Origin: Icerya purchasi
Lineage: Eukaryota; Arthropoda; Insecta; Hemiptera; Monophlebidae
Direction of reading: 5' to 3'
Length of the DNA: 64,000 nucleotides
Assembly (NCBI GenBank): GCA_039619475.1
Contig: CM077115.1
Location: 487,527,352-487,591,351, forward strand
A program made the translations under genes and the position numbers. Numbering within the stretch: the first letter of the stretch is position 1; each line of letters opens with the position of its first letter. Shown here piece after piece: positions 45,707 to 57,142 of the stretch. The notes beneath the pieces are model-generated. The model did not search any database and was not told the origin of the DNA. It saw only the letters and a program-made list of their open reading frames with translations.

Positions 45707-45707
<1 letters not shown>
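44910..45707 (-). pseudogene. LINE copy B of the (TAA)n chain, 5'-truncated
   Basis: The minus strand frame at 45270-45690 reads FALYQPVLTYGIIFWGG, then KSLQNSVIKTILKASYTENK, FNISLKEGVVRNCN, and NKYHTRMQITYQAPIKFNAL. These correspond to ALYQPVLGYGIIRGG ... NKYHTRIQSPYTYIEVQSL in the long copy. The 3' untranslated part has GCGCAAATATGCGCAT and then runs into (TTA)n. Confidence 0.75.

Positions 45708-45744
<37 letters not shown>
45708..45744. repeat. (TAA)n microsatellite at a LINE-LINE junction
   Basis: Twelve TAA units followed by a CAAATC triple repeat. They form the 3' end of the long LINE and sit directly against the truncated 5' end of copy B. Confidence 0.9.
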
Positions 45745-46316
45745 CAAATCAAATCAAACTTTATTATTATTTTACAATATTTCCACAAATGCGCAGTTTT
45801 GCGCGAGTAGTGGATTCATATGGTAATATAATTAATTTTTCAAATTACAATATACATTGATGTATGTAAAATAAAAGTGAGACAAACAAAAGATAACAAA
45901 ATAAAGTAAAAATAAAGAATAAAAATAAAGGATATTTATGACATGAACTTAGCGCTTAAAATATGGTAAGAAACAAGGTGTGTAATATGAGTGCAGTCTC
46001 ATAATTAGCATTTAATAAAATAAACGATTTTTACACTAGTAACGATATTTACATACGTGTAAAACAATTTAGCGTAATTTGGCAATATGTACGAGTACTA
46101 ATTATAGCTCTATTAATTAATAATAGCGTTTTCATAAAATAACTCTTTTATTTTATTTATTTATTTATTTATTTATTATTTCTTACACGCACACATTATA
46201 TATATATAAAAAATAGTAATAGTAGTAGTGATAATAATGATTTGGTCTTAAACATAGACATCCAGATTTAAGTTTTCACGAACAGAAGGTAATCAGTCGA
46301 AAGTTTTCGTCTTTTT

Positions 46317-47513
46317 TTATAGTTTCTTAATTGAACTTTTAATAATGTGTGCGGTAATGCATTGTATAAGACTCTGCACCTCTATATATGTATAAGGGGA
46401 TTGTATACGCGTGTGATATTTATTAAAATGAGGAGTATTTGCTCGTTCTGAGGTTGAAGATCTTGTAATTCCTTCTGGCCGTGTTATATTAAGTTTCATT
46501 TTATTTTTGTAGACAAAGTTTAGAAGTTGTAGTTTATATAATTCTTGTATTCTCAATAAATCTTTATTAGCAACTTGCCCGATAAGTTTAAGCATTCTTC
46601 TTTGTAAAGCTGTAATAGATTTTAAGTGGTAGTCGGCTATTCCACCCCGTATGATGCCATATCCCAAAACAGGTTGATATAAGGCTAGATACAGTTGTCG
46701 TAATTGTGTTGGAGAAAAGAAGTTATTTAGATAATAGAAAATATAGTTTAATTTTCTTAATTTCTGTTCAACCAATATTGTTTGTTTATTCCAGATTAAT
46801 TTACTGTCAATTATTAGGCCTAAGTATTTAATTTCATGGACTCTATTTATTTTTACTCCGTTTCCACAAAATTTTCCCATAATTCTCCTTTTTGATAAGT
46901 GTAGATCATGAGTTTCGTTTTGTTCTCATTTAAAACTAATTTATTGTTATTCAACCATCGGGCTATTTTGTCTACGTCATTCTGGATTAATATTTGAAGC
47001 CGTTCTGGCGAAGGGGAATTCATTACTAGTACTGTATCGTCTGCATAACTATAAATTTTTCCGGTCACATTTAGATTACATAAGTCGTTTATGTAAATCA
47101 AAAATAAGTATGGGCCTAAGATGCTGCCTTGTGGAACACCAAAATGTTGTAATACACCGCCACTTTGTACATTGTTAATCTTTGTTGTATTTTTTCTGTT
47201 TGTTAGATAAGTTTTAAACCAGTTATAAATATTACCTCTAAAACCGGTTGCATACAATTTTTTTAAGAGTATATTATGGTCCACAGTATCGAAAGCTTTA
47301 CGTATATCAAAATATATTGCCGCTACTGATCTTCCTTGTTCTAAATGTTTAGATATATATGTAATATGTTCAAATAAAGCATCGTCTGTCCCTTTACCTG
47401 GTAGAAAACCATACTGGTTAGTACTGAAGTAATTTATACTTTGCAAAAATTTCAGCACAACTTTTTTCATACATTTTTCAAAAATTTTCCCTATAGTAGA
47501 TGTAATACAAATT

Positions 47514-47547
<34 letters not shown>

Positions 47548-49650
47548 TGGGCTCGGTGTTAACACTGACCCAACTACATGGACCTAGATCACCTACTCAG
47601 ATTCTGAGGCGATCGGAGATAGAAAGTATAAAGGAAAGAAGGAGGGGAACAACGGCTGGAGATGGGAAGGAAAGGATAAAGGAAGCATTGAAAGGGGTAG
47701 GAAGATCTAACGCCAAAAGTTCGGCGTATAGATGAGAGCACTCAGGAAAAAGAGCAGAGCATTCGAAAAGGATATGGTTGGGGTCACATATAAAGGGAGG
47801 ATCAGTTGAGTGGAGAGGGCAAAAGGGAGAAGGTGAAAGAGAAAAAGAAAAACGAGAAAAGGGAAGGAGGGAATGGCCAAGTCTCAGTCTGATTAGAGAA
47901 ACAATAGCCGAGCGCCGAGAAAAAGGAAGAAATTGGTACCAAGGCTGTGAATTGGGAGTAGGCTGTAGGAGGAGGTAGAAAGAGGAGCGATTGGCAAAAA
48001 AGGAAGGGTAGATGTCAACCCACAGTCTGGTATGGAGACTTGCGGAGAGGAAAAGGATGTCTGAGGCATTGGTCTATAGTTAGATACTAGCTTTTTATCT
48101 CCCCCTTTAAAGACGGGTGTAATAATACCAGTTTTTAGTATTTCAGGAAAAACACCAGCAGTAACAGATTCATTGTATAGGTATGTTAAAGGGTATACAA
48201 AGAAATTTATATTTTCCTTTATTAATCTTATTGATATATTGTCGTAACCGAAGGAAGATTTATTAGGTAAGGATAATATTGCATGTTTAATATCATCATT
48301 TAAGAAATCCAAAATCGCAAAAGAGTTTATATTTGAAGATAGCGTTATATCATCTTTGTTCAATAGAACGTCGTTTGGAATATTACAAACAATATTGCGA
48401 ACACTATTTTCAAAGTAATTATTAAAATACTCTGCAATTTTATGTTCATTTCCATCTACGGTTAAATTATCTTTTCCAACCAAAATATTTTTAATTCTTT
48501 TGCCATTTTGGCCAATTGTGTTTTTGACTACAGACCAGTAACTTTTTTGTTTTGATTTACATTTATCTAAAATACTCGTGTAATAGATTTTTTTTTGCTT
48601 TTCTCACAGATTGTTGGACTTTTTTTGATGCTTCTTTGTATTTGGTTTTTAATAATGGATTATTTGGAAATTGGATAGATAATTTGTACTCGTCATTTTT
48701 AATTTTAATTAATTGCAAAATTTCCTAGGTTATCCATGGGGATCTTTTGTATTTGTAATTTTTGTGAGTTTTTATTTTATTACAGCGATTTATAATCATT
48801 GTTAGTTTTTCAATAAACCAGTTAAATTTGTCGTTAACGGATTCACAGCTTTTATATATTGCAGAAAAATCATACTTACTTAGTTCTAGTTGAAATAGTT
48901 TTTTATCAAAAAAATATTCTCTGCTTTTTTTGTGTTTAAGATTTCCGATGTTTAATAGTGGCAAATCCAAACTTATACCACAATGATCAGTGAAGTCAAA
49001 GTCGATTAGATTATAATTAAAATTTGGGTTTAGTATATCAGTACCTAGTCCTCGAATGAAAATATGATCGATGCAGGAAATATGTGTATCACCATTGCGC
49101 CTAAAAGTTGGTTTAGTATTTACATTAGTGAAACCACTTGAATATGTAAGAGATTTACGTATTCACCAGAGTTTCGATTATCTAATAAATTAATATTAAT
49201 ATCACCACTTATTATCGAATTTATAGGAAGATTATTAATTATATTGCTTAGTTCTGAAACGAAATCATTATAATTTGAATCACAGTATCTATAGATGGCT
49301 ATAAGAGCTATATGGCTATTATTTTCAAGATTTATTATTAGTCCTACTATATTTCCGGTAGTGATTGTTAAATCAATATTTTTATATGAAAATTTTTCAT
49401 TTATGTATACAATTACTCCATCTGATCTTCTTTCATTGCGACATTGCGCATGTAGAATGAAGCCCGGGATATTATATCTATTTATTTCCTCCTCACATAA
49501 CCAGGTTTCTGTAAATATTAATATGTTGTAATTTTTTAATTCTTGTATTAGTAATGTGTTTATATCGTTAAAATGTTTACGTAAGCTTCGGATATTAAGA
49601 AGTAAAATTTTTAATTTTTTGGAATTCATCAAGATGTCTGTGTTTTCCAT
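46317..49650 (-). pseudogene. LINE ORF2 (endonuclease and reverse transcriptase), interrupted
   Basis: The frame from 49650 has LLNIRSLRKH, FTETWL, ALIAIYR and SGDININLLD, the EEP endonuclease motifs. A break near 49120 precedes FTDHCGISLDLPLL. RT begins at about 48480 with LPNKSSFGYDNISIRLIK, GIITPVFKGGDKKLVSNYRP, then the inserted LINE (47521-48068). RT resumes with IGKIFEKCMKKV, AIYFDIRKAFDTVDHNIL, FGVPQGSILGPYLFLIYIN and YSYADDTVLV, all catalytic Asp present. A shift at about 46860 leads to NRVHEIKYLGLIIDSKL and LYQPVLGYGI. No RNase H domain follows. Confidence 0.85.
47521..48068 (-). mobile_element. RNase H-group LINE tail nested inside the LINE ORF2
   Basis: On the minus strand the insert starts at about 48068, just after the host residues SNYRP. 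It is pyrimidine-rich, with FICDPNHILFECSALFPECS near 47760-47820, and ends in a poly(A) tract (T-run 47516-47541). Host RT sequence resumes at 47515. The ICDPNH/FECSAL end identifies it as a relative of 43628-44035 and 57100-61826. No long target duplication is visible. Confidence 0.8.
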
Positions 49651-49982
49651 GCTTGCTTAGGCAAAATAATATAAATTGTAATAATTAATTAATATGAAAT
49701 AAGAATAGAATAAATCGAAGTATCGAATATTGATTTTAGAGAATAGTATATAATATAACACATTCAATTGAAAGATCGTGAGAGGCAATATAAAACAGAT
49801 AAAACAGTGGAGGATTTTGGGGAAAAAATAAGTTCGTCCTAAGTTTTTATGTAAGAAATAACCAAAGAGTGAAATTTGTAATAGTATAAGATTAGGCAGA
49901 GGGGTAACTGGATTGAATAATAAGTACAAGTAAAATATGATTGTAAATGGTTACGGCTAAGAATTAAAATTACTATAAATAG

Positions 49983-50950
49983 TCATGCGTTACAATTACT
50001 TTTTAGGCCAATAATTTGCTCTTCTGATTTTATGCGGATAAATGCGGTATTGTCACTTTTCCTTGCGAGAATTTTACATTCTCTTATCCACACATATTTC
50101 CAGCCGTGATTTCGCAGCGTTCGGGCAGACAAGAACAGTTTGTGATTTTCGGAGGAAAGATGTTCGTTAACGAAGAACTGGTGATTTGCTGCCGTTATGT
50201 TATTATCGAACCCAATTTTATCAAGAGTTGGTCGCATTCGACGGTTGTTCTTTAAAAGATCTTGCTTGATGGTGCGACGACAAAACCTTACCACTATATT
50301 AGGGAACTGTTGTTGCGGTGTTTTTGGCAGACGGTGACAGGCACTAATGTCGGTGTTAGAAATAGCTGTTCCAGTTGCCGAGCCGATTTTTTTGACGATT
50401 TCAAGAAGGTTTTCATTTTGGCAAACCGGAATATTTGTTATTATTACGTTGTCTTTTCGTGTATACTGCTCAAGGTTATCTACTCGTGTCTTTAGAGCGG
50501 CATTTGCCTCAGCTAGCTGATTGTTTTCGGCGCGAAGGGTGCCCCATTCGCCTGCATCTGATCTGTTAGCTGCTTGCTAAGATCCGTTACTTGCTGGGTC
50601 AGTGTGGCCAAATCGTCCCTGATGGCTGTCAGCAGCATCACCCAGTTTTGACTGCTGTTAATCGGGCTCGCGGGGGGTGTTGCGGATGGCTGTGTGTTTT
50701 TGTCTCGACAGTTTTGACAGACCCATTTCGATCGCATTTTCTTTGACTTTTGCCGCCACGTGCCGGCCGATATACCACCACATTTAAAGTGTATATTACT
50801 ACACCGAGAGCAAACAGCGTGATCGCCATTTGCCGGTAATGTCACACAACACTGAGAACATGCATTCATTGCTACGGATAAATAACAGAAAATCACCGTT
50901 CTTACGATAGCTGTGAAAATTGTTCCAATTTGAACGCGGAAACCCTTCAC
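49983..50950 (-). pseudogene. LINE ORF1 with PHD-type zinc finger and FP25-like C-terminal domain
   Basis: The first frame (50513-50950) has CSQCCVTLP, then CSRCSNIHFKCGGIS and KWVCQNCRD, a PHD-like Cys4-His-Cys3 array. It continues with a Pro/Ser linker and a short coiled coil (IRDDLATLTQQVTDLSKQL). After a frame break the second frame (49983-50294) has QFFVNEHLSSEN, HGWKYVWIRECKILARKS and FIRIKSEEQ, the ORF1 C-terminal domain also seen at 549-800. ORF1 probably coats the element RNA; PHD-type fingers are known from ORF1 of some CR1/Jockey-group LINEs. Confidence 0.8.
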
Positions 50951-51136
50951 TTAAAATAATTATAATTGAATCGTTATATCTCGCGAACCAAAAGAGATAG
51001 AGTCAATCCGAAAACGTCACTTAAAAGTTAATTAAAATGTTATTTATTAATTATCAATCAAAATTATTAAAATCTTATAAGCACTTTTAAATTTGACGGT
51101 AAATACAGAGAGACGGCAAACACGACCGCAGGTGAC

Positions 51137-51166
51137 AATAATAATAATAATAATAATAATAATAAT
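51137..51166. repeat. (TAA)n microsatellite at the LINE 5' end
   Basis: Ten TAA units border the GTCACCTGCGGTCGTG start (minus strand) of the long LINE. Confidence 0.85.
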
Positions 51167-52439
51167 TTGATTAGAATTTAGCATACTGATAATGTCATTT
51201 TGTTTAAAAGAGAATCGAATAATAATTAGTTTAGTAAAATAAATACTACAAAAAGATATACATATATATTTTATTCGAAAAATTCTGCGAATTTTATATG
51301 GTAGGAAAACGATGCTTTTATTCTGCCATTAACTTACCTTAAAATTATGTTAGATTCACATTAAGTCGAAATGCAACTGTACAAAATAAGTGTTATCTAT
51401 TGTCTAGCATATATTTATACATAATAGTTACAAATGAAGCAAGAACGAAAATATTTCAATTCCAAAGTAGAATTATTTACTTTCCATAGTGAAAATTACT
51501 AAGACCGACATTTGACGGAGTAGAAATACTTTGGCAATAACATGGAATTTATCTAATTTTCATACGGGATAAATGAAAATACGGGTATAATAAAGGAATA
51601 GAAATATTCCGTTGAAACAAAAGATATTTGATATTTGTACGTGAAATAATGAAGCTTGAAAAGAAAGCGAAACAATAATAACTAAATTTAAAATAAGATT
51701 TAATATTCGATAAATTTCTTTGGCAAATTGGAAGAATGGGCTTGGAAATATTTATTTATTTATTTATTTATTTATTTTTTTTTGCATAAAATTAAAAAAC
51801 GAGTAGTTTGCAAATTATAAACAGTTTTGTAATAAATATGCATTAATAGCGCGAAATAACGCTGATTAAAAAGACATACGAATAGAAGAAATAAAAGAAC
51901 GTACGAACACACATTAATGGGCTATGTTATAGGAGCCCAAAAAACAAACAAAAAAAAACCAAAAAAAAACAACAAAACAAAAACATTACTAAGTGAAGTT
52001 TATATTTTTAACTTTGAAACGAATATGTGACTTATTATTTCATTTATGGTATAAATTAAAACTTATTATTTAATTGTTGTTTTATATTGTACGCCGGTGT
52101 AATTAAACGAATTTTATTGAATAAATCCGCTGGACATGCAATCCATTTAACTTGTAATTGTTCTTAAAACAATATGTTTTAGCTTTCAGATCGAGGTTGT
52201 TAATTATTTTTCACCAGTAAAATATGTTTTCAATGTATCTGAACGTCCATCTCACTTTAAAATCAATAATTAGATGTGAAAGTTAATTAAACTTTTGTAA
52301 CGACGAATACTAGTATAAAAAAAAAAAATCTTTACAAACTCATAATTCGTCATAAAGTAAAATTTCGTGAATCTTTTTTGAGTTACAATTTATAGCAAAA
52401 AAGTATTATCAGGTTACAGAGTTTGAGTATTGTAAACAA
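51167..52439. other. AT-rich DNA, nothing recognised
   Basis: No supported gene. (TTTA)n at about 51749-51776. Confidence 0.45.
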
Positions 52440-54250
52440 ATTATCTATGTAGGGAACCAAAAAAATCGTAATCGCGGAAACGATGGTCGATAATCCGTTG
52501 GAAAAGTTGAACTAGCATTTTTAAGTCCGAATGGAAATGACACTGAATTCCAACAAACCAAATAGGATGGTCACGGCCGTTCTTTCTGGATCTTACAGAT
52601 GCATTGGGATTTGATGCTATACGTTCACCGAAGGTCAGTTTTAGGAAAAAATCGTTTTTTTATACAATGAGACATTAATGTCATGAAAATGAGGCAGCGA
52701 ATATCGACGAAGAATGGTAACTTGACTGAGACCATGATAATCACCACAGATGCGATAACTGTCATCTTGTTTCTTTACTATTGTGATTGGGCCGGACCAT
52801 GATGATTTTGATGGTGAACACGTACCATTCGAATCCAGCTGTTAAATTCCATCTTTGCTAGGTGAGCTCATCAGGCGGTAGACGTCGAAATTTAGAGCTA
52901 ATCGATGGGCGAGAGGTTTGGATGTGATGAGCTACTGACAACGATTTTGACCTTGACCAAGGCGAATTATCCCATACACAAACATAACATTGCAGCAGAT
53001 CGCCAATGGTATGAATCTTTTTAATTCCACATAAACCAGTAGACTGAATGGTTTCTCATAAACAGACGATTCATTAAAAGCAGTTACAAGGCACTTATTA
53101 TGGAAATAAACTGAAATCCGGTAATGTGCCACGGAATCAGCGCCATGGACTGGTGTTAAAATGTTAGTTGATATAAAAGACCATCAGAACGGATGCTTGA
53201 AACCAAAATCTAAATTTAGAGTGATAATTCCGAAAATTTTTGTGATTGAATCGATAGCGGCTATTAGGGGTGGCGTGGGAGGCATAATACCGGATGTGTC
53301 AGTATTAGCTGGTATTACCGAGTACTGAGCACTAGAGTCTATATCAAAAATTGTTGTCCTGAGAGCCGATCTCGTACAAACAAACGAGCAGTCGAGGGCG
53401 ATTTCTCAACTATAGAATGGTCTGATTTCGAGTTTCACAAGCACGGTGGGCGACATTTTTTTGCGTTGGTCCCAAAGTTGGTATGATACCAACAGAGCTC
53501 CGTCGATATTGATCCTTGCGAGCGTATCTCCGATTTAGTGCGAGTAGGTGATGACGATCGAGAGTTCGTTCGGGTTAGAACGGTGAGAATTTCGAGGTTC
53601 GGCAGATAGTAACCGATCAATTTTATTCGTTAAATCATTTAATTGTGCCTGTAAACAGTCAAGAGATAGTTTAGAAGGTGAATGTGCCTATCGTTGAGTG
53701 GTCGGTTGGACAACTGTTAAGATACGGTCAGCAGTGTCAGCCAGTGTTGAAAGTGGAATTGATTCATCCATACTCCTTAAAATTGACTGAACTGAAGCTG
53801 GGAATCGTTCGAGTTATAACGTCCGAATAACGCTATTTTCCATATCGCCTGACAGGGCTTTCATCTGTGCTAACAGCTGGGATGGTTTTAAGTCTCCTAA
53901 TGTCATGGTGCAAGCGACGGAATTTGATCGACTCGAACTCTTTAAAATGTCAAAGTAGAGCATTTTTGAGTACGGTATATTTATCGTTAGATGGCGGATT
54001 TACGACGATATCTTTTGCTACTTGTCAGACGTCCTCATCAAGATTCGTCAATGTATGATAGAAACGGGCTTTATCATCTTTTACCGATGCTAATTGAAAA
54101 ATTCACGATTGTGACGCCAAAACGGCACGTGTGATGGAACGGAGCGGCGGGGCAGCGGATATAATTACATCACTGCCGATAGGCGGGTTTGAGGGCTATT
54201 GTGACATTGTAAAAACGAGTGAGTTATTAACGATTTGAAGTGACCTGAGA
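52440..54250 (-). pseudogene. degenerate Ty3/gypsy-type gag-pol relic
   Basis: The minus strand preserves motif order through many stops. Gag pieces: TLGDLKPSQLLAQMKAL, then ASVQSILRSMDESIPLSTLA and DRILTVVQP. The gag zinc region is CWYHTNFGTNAKKCRPPC (53435-53620). Protease text is IDSSAQYSVIPANTD near 53320-53360, where the usual Asp-Thr-Gly is Asp-Ser-Ser. RT finger text is PSKSSWSGPITIVKKQDD, then ICGDYHGL and RYSLPHFHD (about 52690-52830), and PFGLKNASSTF near 52510. I find no LTRs, integrase or RNase H. This is an old retroelement copy that cannot be functional. Confidence 0.8.
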
Positions 54251-54399
54251 GCAGCGAAACAACTGCGAGATCACACTAGAAAACGACTAATCGGTACGCG
54301 GAAGGTGTATTCTCAAAAGAGAAGAAAAAAAAAATAGAAAAAAATTAACGTTTATCACGGATAACGGAAAGAAAAAAAAAGGAAAGAAACGTATATATA
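54251..54399. other. unassigned A-rich stretch
   Basis: A-rich purine runs with a short (TA)n; it may be the upstream part of the gypsy relic. Confidence 0.3.
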
Positions 54400-54685
54400 T
54401 ATGAGCCTATTCGAATGTTCTGCACTCTCCAACGAACGCTCCTTTCTTTACGGCCCGACTTCTAGTTTTGCGTCTTCCTACTCCTCTTAACGCTACCTAT
54501 ATTCTTTCCTTCCCATTGCCTTCAGTTATTCCATTGGTGCTGTCCTTTGTCTTTTCCATTTCTGACCGCTTGGATATTTAGTTATAACTCGTTAATTTTT
54601 CATGTTGTTGGGTCAAGGCCGCTGGCGCGCACAGGGTAGGAAAAAATAAATAAATAAAAAATAAATAAATAAAAAATAAACACGG
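54400..54685 (+). mobile_element. RNase H-group LINE 3' tail, + strand
   Basis: The + strand reads FECSALSNERSFLYG, matching the FxCS(S/A)L end of the other RNase H-group tails, is pyrimidine-rich, and ends GTTGGGTCAAGGCCGCTGG followed by an AAATAAAT-rich tail at 54635-54680. Confidence 0.6.
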
Positions 54686-55019
54686 AGACCTACACAGTAA
54701 TACTTGATGCGAAGTACCGTTAACAGAAAAAATCCTTCTGCTCCATTTGATCGCGGTTTCGCATAAAAATTTATCGCTGTATCGCACTAGACTTCGAAAT
54801 TAATTTATTGTGCCATACGAGCATGTTATGCACCAAACGCGGAACGAAAGCATAATTATCAGAAAATGAGCGAAAAATGATAAACAAGTGACTATCGAAA
54901 AACGGTAAAAGGAACCGAGAAAAAATAGGCTAGGAAGTCGAAAAAAGCTCTTGGCCGGCCTGTTCATAATACGAGTTCCGACATAAAAACAAAAATGCGT
55001 AACAAATCCGGTTTCGGCA

Positions 55020-55194
55020 GCATTTGTCGGCATCTTTATTCGACAATTCATTATTGAACTTGAGACTAAAATAAAGACGTCCACATTAGTGTACTTTAAT
55101 ACATTAGACGGTTAAATGAAGCTAAAATGTGGATGTTCGGATTTTAGTCTCAAGTTCAATAATGAATTACCGAATAAAGATGCCTACAAATGTT
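55020..55194. repeat. large hairpin with 68-bp arms
   Basis: 55020-55087 is the reverse complement of 55126-55194 with only a few mismatches. The spacer is about 38 bp. The arms include GACTAAAAT...CAAGTTCAATAATGAATT on the + strand of the right arm. No target duplication was identified. Confidence 0.85.
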
Positions 55195-56129
55195 CCCTTC
55201 CAGTTATTTTACTTTCGGCCGGGGATCAATAAACCCAGTCAGTGGAATCGATAAACACTTTTTTAATGTTTCCCCATCCGTGTTTTTGTGTACCGCAGAT
55301 ATTCATTTATTAAAACTTTTTAAAGTAGATTTAATTGTCGCAAACGTGGGAAAATTTAGTTTGTTGTTTAATTGGTATTTTATCAGTTTATCGACAAGTG
55401 ACCGTGTTTTATATTGTGATTTGCGAATAATAAGAGCGTACAATTTCAGGCATGCCGTGCACAGGGCGGCTCGAACAATAGATATTTTAGTAAATGCAAA
55501 TTATTAAACAAGACTATGAAGAATCATTTAGATATCGTGCAATTTTACTGTCTGTAGTTTTGCCGAATAATAGGCAAACGGTTAATGCCAAGGGAGCAAC
55601 CGGTTGAGAAAATCTGTACACTGCAATGCCCAAATTTACAGAAAATTCCAAAAAAACCCAGATAATTCCAAATAATTCTTAAAAATTTCAAACAGTTCCA
55701 AAAAAATTCCAAAAAATTCTAATGCTGTTAAGTAACTTTCAAGCACTTTTAAAGTATTTTAACCAATGCTAATCATGCCAGAAATTCCTTCTTAAATTTC
55801 CTTAGAATAGACATTAATTCAATATAATATTATGAATTTCTTAATATAGTAAAAATTACTTAACATAGCTGAATCTTAAGAAACAGAATAAAAAAAAACA
55901 GTTATTTCACTGAAATGGCAGTAATTCTAGATAATTGTTCTTATAGTGAATAATTTGTTTTAACGTTACATAAAATAAAATCTGTTTTTTCAAATTAACA
56001 TTTTAACCGTATGGAATAACAATTTTGATAAAATTGTGTAAAAATTTATTCATAAAAACGCGTTGTTAGTAGAACTATAGTACAAAATAAGATACAAGAT
56101 TAGAATTTATAAACGCTCCACATACGCGT
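55195..56129. other. AT-rich DNA, nothing recognised
   Basis: A 105-codon frame (55190-55507, +) has no recognisable domain. 55640-55730 repeats AATTCCAAA-type words. Confidence 0.4.
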
Positions 56130-56181
56130 GCATATATATATATATATATATACATACATACATACATACATATATATATAT

Positions 56182-56257
<76 letters not shown>

Positions 56258-56275
56258 AGAGAGAGAGAGAGAGAG
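56130..56275. repeat. compound microsatellite (TA)n(CATA)n(GA)n
   Basis: Alternating TA dinucleotides and CATA tetranucleotides, ending in AGAGAGAGAGAGAGAGAGA at about 56258-56278. Confidence 0.95.
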
Positions 56276-56555
56276 AGATATTTCTTTAACATAATAAACG
56301 AAATAAGTATAATTAAAAAAATTTTAAATGTAAGTAACAAAATATGTTTAAATGAAAAAAGTGTATTTTAGAAACTGGTTAAAAGATTTTTTTTTGATCT
56401 ATTATTCCCTAAAAAAGTATAAATGAAAAAATATTTCTAAATTATTGATATTATAAAAAGAGATTGATGTTTCATGATTTTGTATTTTTGGTTTATGTTA
56501 ATGAGATCATGCTTTCGAATTTTAAATAGTCCATCACCTATTAGATTAACTGAAT

Positions 56556-56830
56556 TTTTTTTTTTGGGGGAACGCGAACCAAGGGCACTGACCCATTATC
56601 CAGGAATTACGAATAAAAAGATTAGATTTTAATATATAGAGAAATAGAAGAAATAAACTCTGCTAAAGCTCGTTATGGTTGAAACGAAGACGCGTTATGG
56701 AGGAAATGATGAAGCGACTGAGACCAGGAAAATCGAAAAACCAAGGCTGTAAGGAAGGAAAAGGCTGTGTTAGTTTGTAAAAAGAATGAGGATTAGAAAA
56801 GGAGGTAATGTGGATATCCGATCATGATTT
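56556..56830 (-). mobile_element. RNase H-group LINE 3' tail
   Basis: On the minus strand a pyrimidine-rich decayed end contains GGATAATGGGTCAGTGCCC, then TTGGTTCGCGTTCCCCC and a poly(A) tract (T-run 56556-56566). The end resembles that of 11564-13690. Confidence 0.6.
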
Positions 56831-57099
56831 GCTGAATCATAAAAATATACTTTTTTCAAACTTCAGCATATCGTATACTTTTTAGGCCAAATTTAGAAAT
56901 GTAATTATAAATTTATTATTATTGACATTTATTACACTTCTGATAAAATGACTGATCATAGTAAACAGCATAATAATTTTGAAGAATGAAATCTGGTTAA
57001 TCAAATTTCATAAAAACAGATAATAGTGAATCATTCGTGTGAAGTCGTAATTTCTGCGTTGTAATCTGTGAATATTAACTAACGTTCTTTTATCTCGTT
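56831..57099. other. AT-rich spacer
   Basis: No feature seen. Confidence 0.4.
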
Positions 57100-57142
57100 T
57101 GTTATCAAACGAAGCTTTTGTGTACATTTAACTTGATCAGCA

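Larger units (their letters stand above)
45745..51136 (-). mobile_element. nearly full-length LINE (CR1/Jockey-like), interrupted by another LINE
   Basis: Minus strand order: 5' end near 51136 next to a (TAA)n tract, ORF1 (50950-49983), ORF2 with endonuclease and RT (49650-46317), a 3' untranslated part with an (ATTT)n tract at 46152-46182, the near-palindromic GCGCAAAACTGCGC, and a (TTA)n end at 45708-45744. A second LINE has inserted at about 47521-48068. Both frames contain breaks, so this copy is dead. Confidence 0.8.

Noticed and set aside
52440..54250. Possible functional retrovirus-like element
   Set aside because: Many stops, an altered protease triad, and no LTRs, integrase or envelope were found. 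It is an old Ty3/gypsy relic only.
55190..55507. 105-codon frame next to the large hairpin
   Set aside because: No recognisable motif, and the start lies at the edge of the inverted repeat. Not supported as a gene.
56107..56340. Minus strand frame rich in Tyr, Ile and Met
   Set aside because: It is a translated compound microsatellite.
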